Shown here: in pieces, positions 6,027-10,478 of the stretch
How the letters are laid out: each line of letters starts with the position of its first letter
How positions within the stretch are numbered: the first letter of the stretch is position 1
Assembly (NCBI GenBank): GCA_030620255.1
Contig: JAUXFB010000019.1
Coordinates: 1 to 10,478, forward strand
Length of the DNA stretch: 10,478 nucleotides
Direction: 5' to 3'
Origin: Candidatus Aminicenantota bacterium
Lineage (GTDB): Bacteria > Acidobacteriota > Aminicenantia > UBA2199
Program-made: the position numbers and the translations under genes
The notes under the pieces: model-generated
Database searches by the model: none
What the model saw: only the letters and a program-made list of their open reading frames with translations
Told to the model about the DNA's origin: nothing

Positions 6027-7331
6027 ATGAGTAAAATAACCGATTCGAAATTACAACAAATAAATAATTTAGAAACCAACTCATCTACTCATCTACCCGC
6101 CAACCCATCTACCGACACAGTCATCAAAGTTGAGAATGTTTCAAAGAAATTCTGCAAATCTTTGAAAAGATCAATGATCTATGGAATGCAGGACATTTCG
6201 AGAAATATATTAGGTCTGAATTCAAAATCTGATAAACTTAAAAATAATGAATTCTGGGCTTTAAATGAAATATCTTTTGAATTAAAAAGAGGAGAAACAC
6301 TTGGAATAATCGGACCAAATGGCTCCGGGAAAACAACCCTTTTAAAATTACTCAATGGAATTTTCTGGCCTGACAAGGGTAAAATTACCATTAAGGGAAG
6401 AGTGGGTGCTTTAATAGAAGTAGGAGCTGGTTTTCATCCAATGTTAACTGGAAGAGAGAATATTTATGTAAATGCTGCAATTCTTGGAATGAGGAAAAAA
6501 GAGGTGGATAAAAAATTTGATGATATTATTGAGTTCGCAGATATTGGAGACTTCATTGATTCCCCTGTAAAAAAATATTCCTCAGGAATGTTCGTAAGGC
6601 TTGGTTTTGCAATTGCTGTTCACTGTGAACCTGATATTCTTTTAATTGATGAGATATTAGCTGTTGGAGATTTATCCTTTCAAGCCAGATGTAGAAAAAA
6701 GATCCAGGAGATGAGAGAAAAAGGTATTACAATTTTTTTAGTATCCCATAATATGCACACTATAAACCATCTATGCAATAAGGCAATGACTATAAATTGT
6801 GGAAAACAAATCTTCATTGGCGAAACAGAAAGGGCGATAGATATTTATAAAGAAATTCAAATACGAAAACAAAGTATTCATATACATTCGAACAAAAAAG
6901 AAATTGAAATAGCAGACTTCAAAATTCTAAATAAAAAAGGCGTTATTCAAAATGATTTTAAAACTGGAAATTATATAAAATTTAGAATCTATTATAAAGC
7001 TAATACTACAATCCAGAACCCAGTTTTCAATATTGCCATTTATTCAAGTAAAACAGAAATAATAACTGGAATTAGAACTGATGTAGACAATATAGAAACA
7101 GGTGCTTTTTCTGGAACGGGTTATGTTGATTTAATAATTAAAAATTTTAATCTTTTACCTGATGTTTATAGAATAAATGCAACAATCTTTCATTCATGCG
7201 GATTTGAATTTTATGATAGAATAGAACAAATAAACCATTTAAGGATAATTGGCGGGCAGAATGTACACGGTAACATGTTTTTACCACACACATGGTTTTT
7301 TAATTCTGGACATAACTCGCTTGAAATTTAA
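6027..7331 (+). CDS. wzt: ABC transporter ATPase with glycan-binding C-terminal domain (Wzt-like)
   Basis: A 434-residue ATPase that powers export of a lipid-linked polysaccharide through Wzm. Visible motifs are Walker A GPNGSGKT (96-103), the signature YSSGM (184-188), Walker B ILLIDE (204-209), VGD of the D-loop (213-215) and the H-loop histidine (H241). After about residue 285 comes a beta-rich domain like the Wzt C-terminal carbohydrate-binding module, which recognises the modified non-reducing end of the polymer in O9a-type systems. This suggests a capped glycan. The conserved domain begins at about V32 (VIKVENVSKKF); residues 1-31 are an unusual extension, of which about 18-31 are encoded by inverted octamer repeats. 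The start ATG (6027) has AAAGGA upstream, and no in-frame ATG, GTG or TTG lies between it and the conserved domain. The next gene follows after 12 bp. Confidence 0.92.
   Translation: MSKITDSKLQQINNLETNSSTHLPANPSTDTVIKVENVSKKFCKSLKRSMIYGMQDISRNILGLNSKSDKLKNNEFWALNEISFELKRGETLGIIGPNGSGKTTLLKLLNGIFWPDKGKITIKGRVGALIEVGAGFHPMLTGRENIYVNAAILGMRKKEVDKKFDDIIEFADIGDFIDSPVKKYSSGMFVRLGFAIAVHCEPDILLIDEILAVGDLSFQARCRKKIQEMREKGITIFLVSHNMHTINHLCNKAMTINCGKQIFIGETERAIDIYKEIQIRKQSIHIHSNKKEIEIADFKILNKKGVIQNDFKTGNYIKFRIYYKANTTIQNPVFNIAIYSSKTEIITGIRTDVDNIETGAFSGTGYVDLIIKNFNLLPDVYRINATIFHSCGFEFYDRIEQINHLRIIGGQNVHGNMFLPHTWFFNSGHNSLEI
6079..6118 (-). repeat. Inverted octamer repeats within the 5' coding region of wzt
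   Basis: On the plus strand the units read ACTCATCT, ACTCATCT, ACCCGCCA, ACCCATCT and a degenerate ACCGACAC. On the minus strand this is GGGT and GAGT alternating with AGAT, the same octamer family and the same 8-bp period as the array at 5535-5643, in opposite orientation and more diverged. The stretch encodes Wzt residues about 18-31, with a Ser/Thr/His/Pro-rich composition. Confidence 0.75.
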
Positions 7332-7343
7332 AAAGGAATAGCA

Positions 7344-8822
7344 ATGGTTAAATCAATCATTATGATTACCCTGGACTGTGCTCGACCTGATCACCTTGGT
7401 TGTTATGGATATCATGGGGTTGATACTCCAGGTATTAATAAAATAGCTAGAGAGGGATTAATTTTTCAACAGGCTATAGCTCAGGCCCCAAACACATGGG
7501 TTTCACATGCCAGTATTTTTACTGGATGCAATCCTTATAGACATGGAGTTAGATCTCCATACACCAGGCTCTCTTCAAAAGTAAAAACCATTGCTGAACT
7601 ATTAAAAGATTCTGGATTTTCAACAGCTGGTTTTCCCGCACATACACTCCTTGGCACAGCACTTGGATTTAATAGAGGATTTGACCTTTATGACTTAAAA
7701 AAAGAAGATTTTATGTTTACTTCAGATTCTAAAGGACATTATTTTTACCGATCCTGGAATGATATGTGGAAAAGGGCTCAGAAATGGCTTCTACAGCAAA
7801 ACAAGCCTAATTTTCTATGGCTTCATTATATGGGAATTCATGGAACTAAATCAGATGAACTAAATGTTCCAAAAGAGTTTTTAAAGAGATATTCTCCTTT
7901 AGGCCAGTATTACGATGCTAAAATTAGCTGGGCAGATAAAGAATGCATATCTTCAGTTTATTCATTTTTGAAAGATAAAAGCCTCTTAAATGATTCAATT
8001 ATTGTACTTTTTTCAGATCATGGCGAAATTATTGCCGGAGGTTCTAAAGAAAATAAACTCGGTTATGTTTATCACAATAAAGAATTAATTGATAATGTTA
8101 TGAAAATTTCTCTTATTATGAGATACGATAAATTTTTACCTCAAAATTACAGAGTGGAAAATCAAATACGCAGTATTGATATATTCCCAACAATATTAGA
8201 TTTGGTTAAAATCCCTATCCCAAAATATATAGATGGAAGAAGCTTACTCCCTGTTATAAAAAAAAAAGAGAGCATAGAGCACACCAAATTTGCCTATATG
8301 GAAAATATTCCTCTAAAATGGATTGGGATAAGAACATCCGATTGGAAACTTATATTAACTGATAATTTAAAGAGGAAATCATTTTTAACTCAAAATAACA
8401 AAAATAGTATAAACTTAGCTGCACAATCAGCCATAAATCATATAAAACAAAATAAAAATAAGCTAAATCAATTGATATATCCAATAATTAAATCGATTTA
8501 CTCAATAATAAAATTTTTTTATCATTTAATTAATATATCAAGATCAAGAAAACTTCCTGACAAAAAAGAAAAACATTTAAAAATTGATCCTATAAAAATT
8601 GAAAAAGGAATAATTGAAAATGCCAAAGTATTTGCTCTATACAATTTGAAAATCGATCCTGATGAAAAAAACGATGTATCTAAAACTAATCCTGAAATCG
8701 TTACTCATTTAAAAAATGAACTAACCAAAATGATAGAAGAGAATTTGATTAAACCTGAAAATTTAAATAAACATGAACAAGAAGAAGTTACTGAAAAACT
8801 GGAGGGCCTTGGATATTTATAA
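7344..8822 (+). CDS. Sulfatase / alkaline phosphatase superfamily enzyme lacking the formylglycine motif
   Basis: A 492-residue enzyme of the sulfatase fold. The N-terminus TLDCARPDHLGCYG (9-22) supplies the first metal ligand (D11), HGV follows at 67-69, SDHGE (224-228) supplies the D225/H226 metal ligands, and the end EGLGYL is typical of the family. The usual C/S-x-P-x-R activation motif is replaced by T51-W-V-S-H, so it cannot be a formylglycine-type sulfatase; Thr51 sits where the nucleophile should be, as in phospho-transferring members of the superfamily. An insertion of roughly 85 residues (about 342-428) rich in Lys, Asn and Ile separates DWKLILTD from ALYNLKIDPDEKND. It contains a hydrophobic stretch (about 377-398). 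No signal peptide is seen, so a cytoplasmic or membrane-facing role is likely. AAAGGA (7332-7337) precedes the ATG. In this operon it may add or remove a sulfate or phosphate group on the glycan (inference). Confidence 0.8.
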   Translation: MVKSIIMITLDCARPDHLGCYGYHGVDTPGINKIAREGLIFQQAIAQAPNTWVSHASIFTGCNPYRHGVRSPYTRLSSKVKTIAELLKDSGFSTAGFPAHTLLGTALGFNRGFDLYDLKKEDFMFTSDSKGHYFYRSWNDMWKRAQKWLLQQNKPNFLWLHYMGIHGTKSDELNVPKEFLKRYSPLGQYYDAKISWADKECISSVYSFLKDKSLLNDSIIVLFSDHGEIIAGGSKENKLGYVYHNKELIDNVMKISLIMRYDKFLPQNYRVENQIRSIDIFPTILDLVKIPIPKYIDGRSLLPVIKKKESIEHTKFAYMENIPLKWIGIRTSDWKLILTDNLKRKSFLTQNNKNSINLAAQSAINHIKQNKNKLNQLIYPIIKSIYSIIKFFYHLINISRSRKLPDKKEKHLKIDPIKIEKGIIENAKVFALYNLKIDPDEKNDVSKTNPEIVTHLKNELTKMIEENLIKPENLNKHEQEEVTEKLEGLGYL

Positions 8823-8881
8823 AATTATAGAACAAAAAAATATCTGAAATTTTCAATTAACATTTATTTGCTTACAAAACA

Positions 8882-10240
8882 ATGAACATATTATTCACAA
8901 CTTCAGCTGCACCTGAGAAAAGTCCTTTTTCTACAAGTGAAAAGAGACCCCCTTTGGGACTGGGCTCTCTTATATCTATTGTACGAAATATGGGGCACAA
9001 TGTATTTTTTATTGATAACTATTTGAAACCATCAAATTTTATTGAACAAGGATTTTTACAAAAAAATAATATTGATTTTATATGTATATATTTAAATACA
9101 ATATGTTATCAAGATTCATTAAAAATGTTTAAAGAAATTGAGGGACTGAGGAATAAAGGTTTCTGGAGAGGTAAAATAGTAGCGGGTGGTCCTCACACTT
9201 CAGTTGCATTAGAAACAATCCCAAAATTTGTTGACTTTGTTGTTCAAGGAGAGGGAGAAGCTGTAATTATTAATATATTGAATGGGAAATTCAAACAGAG
9301 AATTATAAAGAAAAATTTTGAAGATTTAGACTCTATACCATTTCAACCATGGGACATATTCTCTAAATTACCCTATGATTTTACCTGTCCATGGATGGAT
9401 ATTAAACCTGTATTTGTTATGAATACAAGTCGCGGATGTCCATTTGATTGTACATTTTGTTCTGTTGGTTCAATATGGGGGAAACAACATACTTATTTTA
9501 GCGCAAATAGAATAATTTCAGAAATCGAATATTTAGTAAAAAATTATGAAGCTAAAGGAATCTATTTTAGAGAGGACAACTTTACATTAAATTCGAAAAG
9601 AACTATTGAATTTTGTGAAAGATTGATAAAAAAAAATATTAAAATCTCATGGGCATGTGAAACACGAGTGGATAATTTATCTGAAGAGCTAATCAAATTA
9701 ATGAGTGAATCTGGCTGTAAAGCATTCTACTTTGGAGTTGAAAGTGGTAGTCAAAGAATACTTGATTTTCTAAATAAAAAAATTACAGTAGAACAGATTG
9801 AAAATGCTATCAACTGGAGTAAGAAATATAATATAAGAACATATTGTAGCCTCATCTCCGGTGTTCCTGGCGAAACATATAAAGACTATTTATTAACAAA
9901 AAGATTAATGCACAAACTAAAACCATATTCATGTTTTTTCAATATTTTTGTTGGAATACCTGATAGTAGTTTATATAAATATGTTATTAAAAATAATTTA
10001 TATGAACATATTGATGATAATGGTCTGGTTTATCTTTCAGGATTTGATGTTAAAACACGGTTTTTTTACAGAATGAACAGTAAAAGTTTTATTGATTTTG
10101 ATTTTAAAAAAAGAACTAGATATGACAGAATACTTTTATTCATATTGTTTTTCATAAAAATAAAATCTTTTATAAAAAAAGTATTAATCAAAATTTTACC
10201 TGACACTATAATAAAAAAAACAAAGAAAATCTATAATTAA
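8882..10240 (+). CDS. B12-binding-type radical SAM protein
   Basis: A 452-residue protein with an N-terminal cobalamin-binding-like Rossmann domain (about 1-135; PPLGLGSL at 23-30, AGGPHTS at 101-107, VQGEGE at 121-126) and a radical SAM domain (about 175-400). The iron-sulfur motif is CPFDCTFC (C186, C190, C193), followed by FREDNF (229-234), GVESGS (285-290) and SGVPGET (326-332). This is the layout of the large family containing B12-dependent methylases and BchE/HpnP-like enzymes; the classic DxHxxG cobalamin-ligating motif is not seen, which is common in this family. The C-terminal ~40 residues are hydrophobic and lysine-rich and may touch the membrane. The start ATG lacks a clear Shine-Dalgarno sequence. 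It lies 59 bp after the sulfatase-like gene, and that gap shows no convincing promoter or hairpin. A role in modifying the sugar or lipid carrier of the glycan is an inference from context. Confidence 0.87.
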   Translation: MNILFTTSAAPEKSPFSTSEKRPPLGLGSLISIVRNMGHNVFFIDNYLKPSNFIEQGFLQKNNIDFICIYLNTICYQDSLKMFKEIEGLRNKGFWRGKIVAGGPHTSVALETIPKFVDFVVQGEGEAVIINILNGKFKQRIIKKNFEDLDSIPFQPWDIFSKLPYDFTCPWMDIKPVFVMNTSRGCPFDCTFCSVGSIWGKQHTYFSANRIISEIEYLVKNYEAKGIYFREDNFTLNSKRTIEFCERLIKKNIKISWACETRVDNLSEELIKLMSESGCKAFYFGVESGSQRILDFLNKKITVEQIENAINWSKKYNIRTYCSLISGVPGETYKDYLLTKRLMHKLKPYSCFFNIFVGIPDSSLYKYVIKNNLYEHIDDNGLVYLSGFDVKTRFFYRMNSKSFIDFDFKKRTRYDRILLFILFFIKIKSFIKKVLIKILPDTIIKKTKKIYN

Positions 10241-10245
10241 AATAT

Positions 10246-10478
10246 ATGCAAACCCCAAATCCTAAAGTTACTGTTTTAATGCCAGTTTATAATTGCGAGA
10301 GTTTTCTCAAAGAAGCTATTAATAGTATTCTGGATCAAACTTTTACAGACTTCGAATTTATAATCATTAATGATGGTTCTACAGACACAACAAAAAATAT
10401 TATAAATTCCTATAATGATATAAGAATTAAAATCGTAAATAATAAGAAAAATATTGGACTTACAAAATCTTTAAATAA
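10246..10478 (+). CDS. Family 2 glycosyltransferase, N-terminal part (runs off the window)
   Basis: An open frame starting at ATG 10246 continues to the end of the window without a stop (77 complete codons). It encodes VTVLMPVYNCESFLKEAI near the start, then a segment ending IINDGSTD, the nucleotide-sugar-binding start of GT-A fold family 2 glycosyltransferases. The second aspartate cluster (DGSTD) is the first metal/UDP-binding site of the family; the catalytic region lies outside the window. It begins 5 bp after the radical SAM stop codon, so it belongs to the same operon and probably adds a sugar to the exported glycan on the cytoplasmic side. The sugar specificity cannot be predicted. Confidence 0.9.
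   Translation, partial: MQTPNPKVTVLMPVYNCESFLKEAINSILDQTFTDFEFIIINDGSTDTTKNIINSYNDIRIKIVNNKKNIGLTKSLN

Larger units (their letters stand above)
5535..6118 (+). mobile_element. Putative compact insertion unit: octamer array, four-helix-bundle gene, inverted octamers
   Basis: The unit runs from the wzm stop codon to the codon before the conserved part of wzt. It comprises a direct octamer array (5535-5643), a four-helix-bundle gene (5646-6005), two degenerate direct octamers (GAGTAGAG, AAGTAAAG, 6000-6015), and an inverted set of octamers (6079-6118). Wzm and Wzt genes are normally adjacent, so this block looks foreign to the operon. No transposase, classical terminal repeat or target duplication is seen. 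Mobility is an inference; the alternative is a slowly built, locally expanded repeat. Confidence 0.45.

Noticed and set aside
5843..6079. Minus-strand open frame antisense to the four-helix-bundle gene
   Set aside because: It is a shadow of a well-supported family member and the open inverted octamers, with no recognisable domain or ribosome site.
6179..6391. Minus-strand open frame antisense to wzt
   Set aside because: It lies wholly within the ATPase domain coding region of wzt and has no independent support.

Overview
The window is AT-rich bacterial DNA carrying part of a cell-surface polysaccharide locus. A Gram-negative host is inferred from the Wzm/Wzt-type ABC exporter with a C-terminal glycan-binding domain and from an ops-like leader element. 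Shine-Dalgarno sequences of the AAGGA type precede several genes, TTG starts occur, and promoter-like sites resemble ordinary sigma70 sites. I cannot name a species; the low GC and gene mix fit many sediment or subsurface lineages.

Layout. The left part (1-4436) is read on the minus strand. A predicted GT-C type membrane glycosyltransferase with a TTG start is followed 26 bp later by a large fusion of a duplicated membrane domain and a spermidine-synthase-like methyltransferase-fold domain. At the extreme left edge is the start of a third minus-strand gene that leaves the window. A 252-bp divergent intergenic region (4437-4688) holds a good minus-strand promoter, a weaker plus-strand promoter candidate and an exact GGCGGTAGC motif, the core of the RfaH-recruiting ops element. 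The right part (4689-10478) is read on the plus strand: wzm (permease), a small four-helix-bundle gene, wzt (ATPase plus glycan-binding domain), an alkaline-phosphatase/sulfatase superfamily enzyme, a B12-binding-type radical SAM protein, and the start of a family 2 glycosyltransferase.

How it may work together. The GT2 and GT-C enzymes would build a glycan, the radical SAM and sulfatase-like proteins could modify it, and Wzm/Wzt would export the lipid-linked polymer. This pathway is inferred from families and context.

The most unusual part is 5535-6118. Everything between the wzm stop codon and the first conserved codon of wzt looks like a compact inserted unit: 13 tandem 8-bp repeats, a four-helix-bundle (S23/23S rRNA intervening-sequence protein family) gene, and a short array of the same octamer family in inverted orientation. 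The left array closes all three plus-strand reading frames, while the inverted array is open in all three and has become part of the N-terminus of Wzt. This would let such a unit sit between operon genes without disabling the downstream one.
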